Assembly: GCF_900100705.1 (NCBI RefSeq)
Contig: NZ_FNCH01000006.1
Location: 1-64,000 of the forward strand
Direction: 5' to 3'
Length of the DNA: 64,000 nt
Source of the DNA: Pedobacter terrae
GTDB lineage: Bacteria; Bacteroidota; Bacteroidia; Sphingobacteriales; Sphingobacteriaceae
Shown here in pieces: positions 36,507 through 45,578 of this stretch (position 1 is its first letter; each line of letters opens with the position of its first letter). The notes under the pieces were generated by a model. It was given only the letters and a program-made list of their open reading frames with translations, did no database searches and was not told the origin of the DNA. Both the position numbers and the translations under genes were made by a program.

Positions 36507-36740
36507 GGAGCGCAACGTCATTCGCTTTTTTTAAAGTTGACTCCTGCTCTGCGCTTTATCCCGATGAAGGATCGGGGATGCCGCTCCGATCAGGGCTATA
36601 AACCTAGGTCTGTGGCACGGAAAACTGGCATAGCAGCAGAAAAACGACCAGGCTAAACCTGATCGAACGGATGCCATTTTTCTTGGCAGGAGGTAGAGCG
36701 GGAAGAAATCAACCTATGGAAGCCTGAAATTGCTTTCCTA
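36507..36740 (-). repeat. structured ~233-bp repeat, copy E
   Basis: A second inverted copy lies 267 bp after copy D in tandem. It runs from GGAGCGCAACGTC to ATTGCTTTCCTA and matches copy A closely through the CCGATGAAGGATCGGGGATG part. The spacer between D and E is short and lacks the CAACAATT/AATTGTTG hairpin of the A-B-C array. Confidence 0.85.
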
Positions 36741-36880
36741 AAAAAAGACTATAACAAGACATTCCTTGTCATTCTGATTCACTGCAATATTCCCAATAAT
36801 TTTCGGTTAGAAAGATTCTTTGGCTAAACTTTTGTAGCAGGAATTGCCAGTAACTATCTATCTTAAATATTTTAATTGAA

Positions 36881-38083
36881 ATGAGCGACATAACCTTAGA
36901 TCAACTGTTAAATGCCCGAAAATTTGACGAAGCCAAAAGCATCATGCAAAACGGCGAAAAACTCTCCAAAAACCTGCAGGATTATCAGAAATCATCTATT
37001 TTCGACAACCTTATTAAAGAGAAACAATACGAAATGCTGAATATGATGGTTAAAGATAAAACCATCGAAACCGACGTTTATGAATTTGACAATTTTGATA
37101 AAAGTATTTTCCAGAGTATTGTTCGCAATCTCGGCAACGAGGAGGAAGATATCAGTTTCTTCAACGAATTTATTGGTCACTTCGATAACCTGAACGATGA
37201 GGTAAATACAAAAACTTTATTGGGTTATCTTTTTGAAAACGGCGTTAGTTTAGGCGTAATCAAAGCTTGTATCGATGCAGGATGTAACACCAATTTTAAA
37301 AACAATGCAGAAGAAAACTATATCCACCAGGTAGTAAAAAGCAATTTGCGCAGGTATAACCTCAATGATGAACAAACCACTGATTTACTTAAAGGGTATA
37401 TCGATATTTTGCTTAATGAAGGTGTTGATATTAATGAAGGCAATATTGTACAGGAAACCCCTCTGATTATTGCGGTAAAATCTAACAAGAAAAATTTAAT
37501 CGAATACTTGTTAGAAAACGGCGCAGATCCGAACCATACCGACCGCGATGGTAATTCGGCATTCTTTTATGCAGTGGCACATGCTCAAAGTGAAAACATG
37601 TACGATACCCTACGCAATTTTGATTCCCCGGCGTTTGATCTGGTTAACAAAAAAGGCGAAACATTGTTGTTTGAATACACGCGTATGATGTCTGAAAGTG
37701 AAAGCGGCATCAGCTTCCTTAAAAAACTGTTAAATGATGGTGCCGATTTATATCAACCCAGTACCTGGTATGGTGCAGATAAAATCCCTTTAGATGTAAT
37801 CGCCGAGAAAAAAGCCAGTATCCTGGAGGCTGTTTTAGAAAGCGGACAGTTAGACATTAACAGAACTGATGACCAGGGAAATACTTTACTGCACAAAGTT
37901 TGCGCATACAATGTAAATTACGAACCTGAAAAAGCAAAGGAAACCTATCGAAAAGTAAAACTCCTGATCGAAAATGGTGCGGATACTACGCTAACTAATG
38001 ATCAGGATCAAACGGCATTGATGCTGGCTTCGGATGATAACCTGAAAATAAAAACTGTTGAACTACTCATGAAACAATCTTAA
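36881..38083 (+). CDS. ankyrin-repeat protein
   Basis: The 400-residue cytoplasmic protein has a non-repeat, helical N-terminus (about 1-110). It then carries degenerate ankyrin repeats, the clearest being ETPLIIAVKSNKKNLIEYLL followed by ENGADPNHTDRDGNSAFFYA, and NTLLHKVCAYN..VKLLIENGADTTL. It carries no catalytic motif or signal peptide, so it is probably a binding scaffold. A second ankyrin gene follows after a single base, so the two are surely one transcript. Two structured repeats lie just upstream. Confidence 0.85.
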   Translation: MSDITLDQLLNARKFDEAKSIMQNGEKLSKNLQDYQKSSIFDNLIKEKQYEMLNMMVKDKTIETDVYEFDNFDKSIFQSIVRNLGNEEEDISFFNEFIGHFDNLNDEVNTKTLLGYLFENGVSLGVIKACIDAGCNTNFKNNAEENYIHQVVKSNLRRYNLNDEQTTDLLKGYIDILLNEGVDINEGNIVQETPLIIAVKSNKKNLIEYLLENGADPNHTDRDGNSAFFYAVAHAQSENMYDTLRNFDSPAFDLVNKKGETLLFEYTRMMSESESGISFLKKLLNDGADLYQPSTWYGADKIPLDVIAEKKASILEAVLESGQLDINRTDDQGNTLLHKVCAYNVNYEPEKAKETYRKVKLLIENGADTTLTNDQDQTALMLASDDNLKIKTVELLMKQS

Positions 38084-38084
38084 T

Positions 38085-39437
38085 ATGTCGATGTCATTTA
38101 TTATTGCCTGCGAAAGCGGCAAACGGAAAATAGCCGAACTCTTATTGTCCAATAATGAAGTAGAAGTAGGTTATACAGACGAAAAAGGCCGTACTGCACT
38201 ACATTATGCCGCGCATCATGGATATTTGGATCTGGTGAAAATTTTAATCGAACGGGGTGCAGATTTAGATTACGAAGACCATAACGGTGAAACACCTTTT
38301 TATTTTGCCTGCTTGCAAAAACAGAAACAAACTGCACTTTATTTATTAGATAAAGGCGCCAGAGTTGACATTAAAGATCTTAAAGGCAATAGTCTGTTAC
38401 ATTTAACTGCCCAAAACGGACAGATTGAAGTTTTAGAAAAGTTGCTCGATAAGGGCCTGGATGTTGATAATGAAAATAACGAGGCAGAAACGCCTCTGCT
38501 TATCGCATCGGCCTGGAGAAATAAAGAAATTGTGCAAAAACTGCTGGATTTTGGCGCCAATATCAACACCACCAATAAAAATGGAGACTCTCCGCTGATT
38601 TTCGCGGTTAAATCCAAAAATACGCCCATGGTAACGCTTATTCTTGAAAAAGGAGGCAATATTAACCACATCAACCATGCTGGCGAATCGGGATTATTGC
38701 TTGCCTGTTACGATGCTAACCGAATGCTTACCAAAACATTGGTAGAAAATGGTGCTGACGTTTTTGTATCTTCAAAAAATGGCCTATCTCCAATCTGGTA
38801 TGCCTGTGCCAATAACCAAAAAGAAATTGTCGATTTATTTTTGGCCAATGGTGTGGATGTAAATTATGCTAAACCACTTTCCGGTAATGATGATTCCATG
38901 TATTCCTACCTGGAGTGGGTAGAAACAGCTAATAACATTTCCATTTCGGCCAGTTTCTCTTTTGATAACAATTACAATTACGGAGGCGAAAGCATGCTGC
39001 ATGTAGCCGCTAAAAGTGGGCATTTAAGTATGTTAAAGCTGCTGATAGAAAAAGGCGCTAATGTGAATATTCAGGATGAGAGCGGAAATACGGCTTTACA
39101 TTATGCTGCAGCAAATGGTAAAAAAGATGCCGTTAAGTTTTTGCTCGAACAAGCTGCCGATCCATCCATCGTCAATGTGAAAGAACAAAAGGCAATCGAT
39201 TATTCGAATATTAAAGGTTTTAATGAAATCACAGAACTCCTGTTGAAATATGGCTCTGCGGCAAATTCAAAAGTTCAGGATACCAATGTAACATCAACAG
39301 AAACTAATTTTGATGTAGCCAAAAGCGATATGGCAACTAAAAAACAGGCCTTATTGGATTTAAAAGAGTTGTTAGATGCCGGAATTTTATCACAGCAAGA
39401 ATTTGACGCGGAGAAAGTGAAGATTTTGAAAGGTTGA
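38085..39437 (+). CDS. ankyrin-repeat protein with C-terminal SHOCT motif
   Basis: The 450-residue cytoplasmic protein is built of about eleven ankyrin repeats, many matching the consensus well, e.g. GRTALHYAAHHGYLDLVKIL and SGNTALHYAAANGKKDAVKF. A non-ankyrin insert near 265-300 (SYLEWVETANNISISASFSF) interrupts the stack. The C-terminal 32 residues (KKQALLDLKELLDAGILSQQ..) form a SHOCT domain, a short motif found at protein ends and thought to aid oligomerisation. It starts 1 bp after the first ankyrin gene. A joint binding complex is likely but the target is unknown. Confidence 0.87.
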   Translation: MSMSFIIACESGKRKIAELLLSNNEVEVGYTDEKGRTALHYAAHHGYLDLVKILIERGADLDYEDHNGETPFYFACLQKQKQTALYLLDKGARVDIKDLKGNSLLHLTAQNGQIEVLEKLLDKGLDVDNENNEAETPLLIASAWRNKEIVQKLLDFGANINTTNKNGDSPLIFAVKSKNTPMVTLILEKGGNINHINHAGESGLLLACYDANRMLTKTLVENGADVFVSSKNGLSPIWYACANNQKEIVDLFLANGVDVNYAKPLSGNDDSMYSYLEWVETANNISISASFSFDNNYNYGGESMLHVAAKSGHLSMLKLLIEKGANVNIQDESGNTALHYAAANGKKDAVKFLLEQAADPSIVNVKEQKAIDYSNIKGFNEITELLLKYGSAANSKVQDTNVTSTETNFDVAKSDMATKKQALLDLKELLDAGILSQQEFDAEKVKILKG

Positions 39438-39525
39438 GTTAATCCCGCAGTCATCAATTCGAGTTTAAATTTATTTCATAAAAAATATAAACTACTAAAA
39501 ATTGTAAAGATTACTCCCATAGACG

Positions 39526-39564
39526 TCGTCATCTCGAGCGGAGTGCAACGTAGTCGAGAGATCT
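39526..39564. repeat. dispersed CGAGCGGAGTGCAACG repeat
   Basis: TCGTCATCTCGAGCGGAGTG continues as CAACGTAGTCGAGAGATCT. It is a near copy of the element at 201-239 in opposite orientation. The following stretch to about 39627 (CCGCCTGTACGGGCCGCC.., AGATGACGA) looks like the rest of the same repeat. Confidence 0.7.
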
Positions 39565-39691
39565 ATAAAGGTGAATTTCTCCCCGCCTGTACGGGCCGCC
39601 ATCCCGTTGGGCTTCAGTTGAGATGACGAAATTTTGTATTGAACAATATTGTCGGATAAATTTTTAGTTCTAAATTTATTTAACAATATTA

Positions 39692-40276
39692 ATGCTCGCA
39701 AAAATGAAAAATATCTCTAAAATCAAACTCCAGTTATTTACCCTGCTCTTTCTTTTAGTCTTGGTATGTGCCTGTTCCCCCAAATTATATGTAGATGAAA
39801 ACAAACGTTATCAGGCTGGTACGTTATCCGAGGCACAGATCGATTCGCTGCATCTTTTTTTAAAACAAAACGAAAGGCTTACTTTAAAAGACACTATTAT
39901 CATTAAGTATGATTTTAATAAAGACGGCTGCTGGAATGACCTGAACTATCAAAACGCAGAATTCCTGAATAATGTGAGGTGGGCCTTTCAAAAGAATATT
40001 CAGGAAAAAGCCGAGGCCAGACCACAAGTTGCCATTTACCAATACCGGGAGAAAGGAGAAAGTTTCAGTCCTATTAAGTCGAAAGGCTTGGAAATAGAAA
40101 CCGATTCTGATTTTCTTAAAAAATTATTATTTAAAGAGGTTACTACTTGCGGTACTTCGGCCATTGTGCTTCCTAATGGGAAGTTCTTGTTGGTTAAATC
40201 TGATCCGCAATTTTCAGCACTGATGTTAAATGCTCAGGATATTGAGCAAAAATTACAGGAAACTTTGGTTAGATAA
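39692..40276 (+). CDS. lipoprotein of unknown function
   Basis: The 194-residue protein has a lipoprotein signal ending VCAC, so the Cys near residue 29 is lipidated. The mature region carries IKYDFNKDGCWNDL and ends with an LVKSDPQFSALMLNAQDIEQ helix. I cannot place it in a family. A second ATG at 39704 would shorten the signal peptide and is equally possible. It stands alone. Confidence 0.75.
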   Translation: MLAKMKNISKIKLQLFTLLFLLVLVCACSPKLYVDENKRYQAGTLSEAQIDSLHLFLKQNERLTLKDTIIIKYDFNKDGCWNDLNYQNAEFLNNVRWAFQKNIQEKAEARPQVAIYQYREKGESFSPIKSKGLEIETDSDFLKKLLFKEVTTCGTSAIVLPNGKFLLVKSDPQFSALMLNAQDIEQKLQETLVR

Positions 40277-40661
40277 CAGCAACATGGTGTTAAAATGATT
40301 AATAAAATTTAAGTCAAAAATTAGCTGAAATACTATAAATCGGGTTAATAACGTTTTCAAATTAGCAGCTGTAAAACGCTTAAATTCTTTTTCTTAACTC
40401 CTTTTATAGGGATATAAATCATCTTTTAGGCGATAAGGCTCCTATTCACAATTAGCAGCTAGATTTTAAAGAAATTTAATAAAGATTTCCCTTTTATTAC
40501 TAGAGAATCGTGGTAAATAATATGTGTTCTCTATAAAAGTGCTTTAGAGTGCTTTCCTTTTATTACCTGACGATGTGGCAATTATGCTTGTAGTAAAAAC
40601 TTCTCTCCCTTTTCGATGTTATATTTTTTAGATAAAATCCCTAATCAAAAAACCGGTTAAC
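40277..40661. other. 385-bp non-coding gap with short direct repeats
   Basis: There is no ORF. TTTCCCTTTTATTAC (40486-40500) and TTTCCTTTTATTAC (40553-40566) are direct repeats, each followed by a similar GA(A/C)GAT/ATCGTGG-like stretch and an AATTATG/AATAATATG end. TTAGCAGCT also occurs twice (about 40363 and 40453). TATATTTT near 40621 could be a weak -7 element for the following gene. Confidence 0.45.
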
Positions 40662-41981
40662 ATGAAAAATAAGATTTTTTACGCATCAGTAATTTCTACC
40701 GCTTTCCTATTTGGATGTCAATCCAATTCTAATTCGCAAAAACAAGGAGAAGATACCACCATAACAACCAAAGCCGGAGCAGTAGATTTACCTGCTCCAG
40801 ATACCAATGCTGCTAAAAACAAATTCAGCAAGGTAATTGGCTGGCCAGATGGAAAAACCCCTATTGCACCAGAAGGCTTTGTGGTTACCAAATTTGCTGC
40901 CAACATTAAAAGCCCACGCAGTACTTATATCACACCAAATGGAGATGTATTGGTAGTACTTTCCAACTCGGAAAGAAGTACCGTCGAGGCAGTGGCCAAT
41001 ACGGTAACAGGCAAAGCAAAATCTGAAGTACCGGGAAAAAGTGCCAATACCATTCTCCTCTACCGTGATGAAAATAAAGATGGTAAACCGGAAATGGTAA
41101 CCACTTTTTTAAATGGCCTGAACCAGCCTTTTGGCATGCTGGTTATCGGCAATTCATTTTATGTAGCCAATACTGATGGCATCTGGCAATACCCTTATAA
41201 AACCGGCGATACCAAAATAACTGCCACAGGTAAAAAGATCCTGAGCCTTCCGGCGGGTGGTTATAATAATCACTGGACTAGGAACCTGATTGCCAATGCC
41301 AATAATAGTAAGATTTATGTAACTGTTGGATCGGGCAGTAATGTAGGCGAAAATGGAATGGAAAATGAGGTAAGAAGAGCTAATATCTTAGAAATTAATC
41401 CTGATGGCACCGGTGAAAAAATTTATGCCAGTGGTTTGAGAAATCCTGTTGGGATAGATTGGGCACCAACAACCAATATGCTGTGGACAGCTGTTAATGA
41501 ACGCGATGGATTAGGCGATGATCTGGTCCCTGACTACATCACAAGTGTTAAACAAGGTGCATTTTACGGTTGGCCGTATTCCTATTATGGACAAAATGAA
41601 GATCCCCGCTTAAAAGGCCAAAACCTGGAAATGGTTAAAAAAGCCATCGCTCCAGATGTAGCAGTTGGCGCACATACTGCCTCTTTAGGGTTGGCATTCT
41701 ATAAAGGCAACAAGTTTCCGCAGAAATACCAGGGAGGCGCATTTATTGGACAACACGGCTCGTGGAACCGATCGGCTATTTCTGGTTACAAAGTAGCTTT
41801 TGTACCTTTTAAAGATGGAAAACCAAGTGGAAAAATAGAAGATTTTTTAACCGGTTTTATTGCCGACAAAGATAAGGCAGAAGTATATGGTCGCCCGGTT
41901 GGCGTTACCTTAACACCTGATGGCGCTTTATTAGTGGCAGACGATGTTAGCGGCGTAATCTGGAAAGTTGCTGCGAAATAA
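40662..41981 (+). CDS. PQQ-dependent sugar dehydrogenase-like (sorbosone dehydrogenase family) lipoprotein
   Basis: The 439-residue periplasmic lipoprotein (LFGCQSN signal) has a six-bladed beta-propeller of the GSDH/sorbosone dehydrogenase type. The blades include GFVVTKFAANIKSPRSTYIT, NGLNQPFGMLVIGNSFYVAN, GGYNNHWTRNLIANAN, YASGLRNPVGIDWAP, HTASLGLAFYKG and GQHGSWNRSAISGYKVAFVP. The family oxidises sugars or sugar derivatives with PQQ. No PQQ synthesis genes lie nearby, so the cofactor must come from elsewhere. A TonB receptor gene follows 80 bp downstream, which may supply the substrate or the cofactor. Confidence 0.88.
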   Translation: MKNKIFYASVISTAFLFGCQSNSNSQKQGEDTTITTKAGAVDLPAPDTNAAKNKFSKVIGWPDGKTPIAPEGFVVTKFAANIKSPRSTYITPNGDVLVVLSNSERSTVEAVANTVTGKAKSEVPGKSANTILLYRDENKDGKPEMVTTFLNGLNQPFGMLVIGNSFYVANTDGIWQYPYKTGDTKITATGKKILSLPAGGYNNHWTRNLIANANNSKIYVTVGSGSNVGENGMENEVRRANILEINPDGTGEKIYASGLRNPVGIDWAPTTNMLWTAVNERDGLGDDLVPDYITSVKQGAFYGWPYSYYGQNEDPRLKGQNLEMVKKAIAPDVAVGAHTASLGLAFYKGNKFPQKYQGGAFIGQHGSWNRSAISGYKVAFVPFKDGKPSGKIEDFLTGFIADKDKAEVYGRPVGVTLTPDGALLVADDVSGVIWKVAAK

Positions 41982-42061
41982 TTTAAAATTAGCCACAGAT
42001 TAATAGAATATGCAGTAATTTTATTCGCTAATATGTGGCTTAATACTAACTTTCTTACATT

Positions 42062-44113
42062 TTGAAATCGAACTTTACCTTACTGTTTTCTTTACTTTTT
42101 TCTACGGCATTTGCGCAGACCATCAAACTCGATTCGATCAAAAAACTCGAAGAAGTTACCGTAAAAGGTTATTATAACAACCAAACTTTATTGAGATCAG
42201 TATCTGCTGTAAACCTGATAGATAGTAATATAATAAAAAACCACCCCGGCAGTTCATTGGTGAGTATGTTAAATACGGTACCTGGGCTACGAATGGAGGA
42301 ACGTTCACCAGGTAGCTATCGTCTATCACTCCGCGGAAGTTTACTGCGCTCCCCTTTCGGCATACGAAATATTAAAATTTACATTGATGATTTTCCACTA
42401 ACCGATGCAGGGGGAAATACTTACTTAAATGCTTTAGATGCTTCGGCAATAGGTATGATGGAAATCTATAAAGGCCCGGAAGCCAATATTTTTGGTGCGA
42501 ACACAGGTGGTGCCATTTTAATTTATCCGCCCATTATAAATCGCAATGAAATTAATTTTTCAGCTACCGGCGGTTCTTATGGCCTTTTCCATCAAACAGC
42601 ATGCATCAAACAGCAATACAAAAATTACCGCTTCAGTTTTAGCGAAGGATATCAGAGAAGTGATGGTTATCGGGAAAACAGTGCAATGGATAGAAAATAT
42701 TTTCAAACATTGCAGCAATGGGATTATAGCCATGCCGGTAGTTTAAAGGCTTTTGCTTTCTATAGTGATTTAACGTACCAAACACCAGGTGGATTAACGG
42801 CTTTGCAATTAGATCAAAATCCCAAACTTGCACGTCCGGCAACCTCAACATTACCCGGGGCCATTTCGCAGCAAGCTGCTATTTACAATAAAACCATTTT
42901 CGGGGGAATATCAAATACTTATCAAATCAGCAAGCGATTGAAACACGTAGTGGCTTTATTTACCTCATATACGGATTTCAAAAACCCTTTTATTACCAAT
43001 TATGAGCAACGCTACGAAAGTACACTTGGATTGCGAACTTTCCTGGATTATACACAGGTAAAAGAGGATTTAAGGTTTAACGCTCAGGTCGGATTGGAAA
43101 GTTCAGCCACCAAAAGCCAGATTAAAAATTTTAATAACAATGGCGGTGAAGCTACCGCAATGCAGGCTTCAGACCGATTAAAGGCAAGTCAGGATTTTGC
43201 TTATTTTAGGTTAAACTTCGACATCAAAAACAGATTCCTGATTGAGCTTGCTTCGAGTTTAAATTTCTACGGATACGACTATGAGAGTTATTTCCCGGTT
43301 GTTATTGCCTCAAAACAAAGAAAATTCGATGTCCAGTTTATGCCAAAGGCAGCAGTATCCTATCTCATCACTTCTAATTTTTCGGCCAGGGCTTCGATCA
43401 GCAAAGGCTATTCGCCACCAACTATTGCAGAAGTGAGGGCATCAGATAACAATATCAATAATGACCTGCAGGCCGAACTTGGCTGGAATCATGAATTGGG
43501 TTTACGTTATAAAACAAAAAACAATCGCTTTTACGCTAATGGAAACCTATTCAGTTACCATTTGGAAGATGCTATTGTTAGAAGGTTAAATCAAAACGAC
43601 ACCGAGTACTTTACCAATGCAGGGGGAACCACACAACAAGGAATTGAATTGGAAACTGCCCTTTGGATCATCAGAAATAACGCTTCCTTTTTAACAGGTT
43701 TAAATTGGAGAACCAGTTATACTTATAGCCATTTTAGATTTGAAAATTTTACAAGTGGCATGAGCACGTTTAGCGGCAACAAACTTACCGGAGTACCAGA
43801 AAACGTTTTAATCAATAGTTTAGAATTTAACTTTCCAAAAGCTATTTACCTTTTTGTGCAACATAATTATACTTCTTCAATTCCTTTGAATGATGCTAAT
43901 ACCGTTTTTGCGAAAAGATATCATTTGGTTGAAAGCAAATTGGGTATCAGAAATTTAAGTATCAACAAAATCCATTTAGACCTATTTGCAGGAGTAAACA
44001 ATCTGCTTAATGCAAAATACAGTTTAGGCAACGACTTAAATGCTGCAAATGAAAGATATTTTAACCCTGCTGCAGGCATTAATTTTTATACAGGCCTTTC
44101 TATCCAATTGTAA
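42062..44113 (+). CDS. TonB-dependent outer-membrane receptor
   Basis: The 683-residue receptor starts at a TTG that precedes a signal peptide (KSNFTLLFSLLFSTAFAQT). A plug domain follows (VTVKGYYNNQTLLRSVSAVN.., then IYKGPEANIFGANTGGAIL) and a 22-strand-type barrel ending in LSIQL. It lacks a CarboxypepD_reg repeat, so it is closer to siderophore- or cofactor-type receptors than to SusC. Co-orientation with the upstream PQQ-type dehydrogenase suggests a shared substrate or PQQ uptake, which is inference. Confidence 0.9.
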   Translation: MKSNFTLLFSLLFSTAFAQTIKLDSIKKLEEVTVKGYYNNQTLLRSVSAVNLIDSNIIKNHPGSSLVSMLNTVPGLRMEERSPGSYRLSLRGSLLRSPFGIRNIKIYIDDFPLTDAGGNTYLNALDASAIGMMEIYKGPEANIFGANTGGAILIYPPIINRNEINFSATGGSYGLFHQTACIKQQYKNYRFSFSEGYQRSDGYRENSAMDRKYFQTLQQWDYSHAGSLKAFAFYSDLTYQTPGGLTALQLDQNPKLARPATSTLPGAISQQAAIYNKTIFGGISNTYQISKRLKHVVALFTSYTDFKNPFITNYEQRYESTLGLRTFLDYTQVKEDLRFNAQVGLESSATKSQIKNFNNNGGEATAMQASDRLKASQDFAYFRLNFDIKNRFLIELASSLNFYGYDYESYFPVVIASKQRKFDVQFMPKAAVSYLITSNFSARASISKGYSPPTIAEVRASDNNINNDLQAELGWNHELGLRYKTKNNRFYANGNLFSYHLEDAIVRRLNQNDTEYFTNAGGTTQQGIELETALWIIRNNASFLTGLNWRTSYTYSHFRFENFTSGMSTFSGNKLTGVPENVLINSLEFNFPKAIYLFVQHNYTSSIPLNDANTVFAKRYHLVESKLGIRNLSINKIHLDLFAGVNNLLNAKYSLGNDLNAANERYFNPAAGINFYTGLSIQL

Positions 44114-44118
44114 TTATT

Positions 44119-44159
44119 AAATCGCATCATGTAAATTGTTTATCTACATGATGCGATTA
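44119..44159. terminator. perfect 14-bp hairpin between convergent genes
   Basis: AATCGCATCATGTA (44120-44133) pairs perfectly with TACATGATGCGATT (44145-44158) around an 11-nt loop. T-runs are weak on both sides, so it may act as an mRNA-stabilising stem as much as a terminator for the TonB receptor and ssb genes. Confidence 0.6.
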
Positions 44160-44168
44160 AGCTATAAG

Positions 44169-44516
44169 CTAAAAGGCCTGTTTTGTTTCTTTTTCTTTAA
44201 TTATGATATCGCCAACAACTATTTCGATTGCATAGCGCTTTTTCCCGTCTGCACCATCATAACTATTGGTTTGTAACCGACCTTCAATGGTTAAAGCTGT
44301 ACCTTTTTTAACCTGCGCTTCTGCAAGTTCAGCTTTCGCATTCCAGAAAATTAAATTAAACCATTGTACTCTTTTTACTTCATCCCCAGAAGAATTTCTG
44401 TAGTTTTCGTTTATAGCCAGGTTAACCTTTGCTAATTTTTGACTTCCGAAATTTTTAACTTCTGCATCTGCTCCTGCAAATCCGCTCAATACTACTTTGT
44501 TAACTGCACTTTCCAT
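44169..44516 (-). CDS. ssb: single-stranded DNA-binding protein, short form
   Basis: The 115-residue OB-fold protein begins MESAVNKVVLSGFAGADAEV and contains VQWFNLIFWNAKAELAEAQV, the SSB core. It is short and ends KEKETKQAF, without the usual acidic, proline-phenylalanine tip that recruits partner proteins. It is therefore likely a secondary SSB paralogue. It stands alone on the minus strand. Confidence 0.9.
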   Translation of the reverse strand: MESAVNKVVLSGFAGADAEVKNFGSQKLAKVNLAINENYRNSSGDEVKRVQWFNLIFWNAKAELAEAQVKKGTALTIEGRLQTNSYDGADGKKRYAIEIVVGDIIIKEKETKQAF

Positions 44517-44751
44517 AATTTTAAATTTTAAGTTTCTAAATGTTTAACGAACAGTCATCAACCCGACAACCGACAGGACAAAATTGCAAACGGCTTCGAA
44601 AATTAGTCGGATGGTAAACATTTATAGCCGTTTATAAACGTTTATACACGGATAATACACCCTGGAAACCCAATTATGGCATTTTATTTTTTTATTCACG
44701 GTTTTATTTTATAAATTAGATCATCATCCCATAATAAAAAAAGAACTTATT

Positions 44752-45111
44752 ATGGAACGTTTATGCTTAGACTGCGGAAGCCTGATAAAAGGTAGGGCAG
44801 ATAAAAAATACTGCGATGATTCTTGCCGCAGCAATTACAACAATCGTTTAAATATTGAGGATAATCTCGTGATTAAAAGGGTAAATAACATCCTAAAAAA
44901 GAATCGTGCTATTCTTGCTGCGCTTAATCCAAACGGTAAAACAAAGGTTATCAGTAAAAAGCTGGTTTCAGCGGGCTTTAATTTTGAATTTTATACCTCC
45001 AGGTACGAAACCCAAAATGGTAACACTTATATTTTCTGTTATGAATACGGTTACTTAATGTTAAATGATGATAGCTACCTGTTGGTCAAAAGAGAAGAAA
45101 GCTTGGGCTAA
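44752..45111 (+). CDS. small zinc-ribbon protein of unknown function
   Basis: The 119-residue cytoplasmic protein has an N-terminal zinc-ribbon: C5-x2-C8 and C21-x3-C25 (CLDCG..CDDSC), like DUF2116-type ribbons. The rest is helical then beta (GFNFEFYTSRYETQNGNTYI), with no known fold recognised. It has its own terminator, so it is monocistronic. Confidence 0.75.
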   Translation: MERLCLDCGSLIKGRADKKYCDDSCRSNYNNRLNIEDNLVIKRVNNILKKNRAILAALNPNGKTKVISKKLVSAGFNFEFYTSRYETQNGNTYIFCYEYGYLMLNDDSYLLVKREESLG

Positions 45112-45138
45112 GCTATTGGAAATAATTGGTTTGTACTA

Positions 45139-45180
45139 AATACCAAAAGCCTACAAAGGCTTGGTATCTGGATTTTTTTA
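45139..45180 (+). terminator. rho-independent terminator
   Basis: AATACCAAAAGCCT and AAGGCTTGGTAT form a strong stem; a T-run follows after five bases. It ends the zinc-ribbon gene transcript. Confidence 0.8.
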
Positions 45181-45211
45181 TTCAGGCTGAGATGATTAGT
45201 TTTATCCACTT

Positions 45212-45550
45212 ATGATAAATTACGATAATAAGATTTTTAAACCTGTAAACAATACGGAAAATGGCGAAACATTGAATGAAACCATTTTTAGATATAAACA
45301 AACAGGAAATATACTCACTGCCGAATATGAGGGCGGAAAAATTATTTCCGGTCATTTGATTGGCTTGGTAGATCATGATGGAAACATCGAAATACGCTAT
45401 CATCAGGTAAACAAACAAGGTGAATTAATGACCGGCATCTGTAGCTCAAAGCCAGTGTTATTGGCCAACGGCAAAATTAGACTTCATGAAACCTGGCAAT
45501 GGACATCAGGAGATAAATCGAAAGGACAATCCGTTATTGAAGAACAATAA
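45212..45550 (+). CDS. conserved protein of unknown function
   Basis: The 112-residue protein has a run of beta strands (IFRYKQTGNILTAEYEGGKI, then GHLIGLVDHDGNIEIRYHQV), with a tail HETWQWTSGDKSKGQSVIEE. Bacteroidota homologues are often labelled 'n-acetylglutamate synthase', but it lacks GNAT acetyl-CoA motifs and I do not support that name. It lies 28 bp before the broken mepB-like gene on the same strand. Confidence 0.7.
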   Translation: MINYDNKIFKPVNNTENGETLNETIFRYKQTGNILTAEYEGGKIISGHLIGLVDHDGNIEIRYHQVNKQGELMTGICSSKPVLLANGKIRLHETWQWTSGDKSKGQSVIEEQ

Positions 45551-45578
45551 GCTTCTCTTTTACATAGAAAAGTTAAAT

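Noticed and set aside
45212..45550. 'N-acetylglutamate synthase' label for the small protein
   Set aside because: No GNAT or amino-acid kinase motifs; the name seems to be a propagated misannotation.
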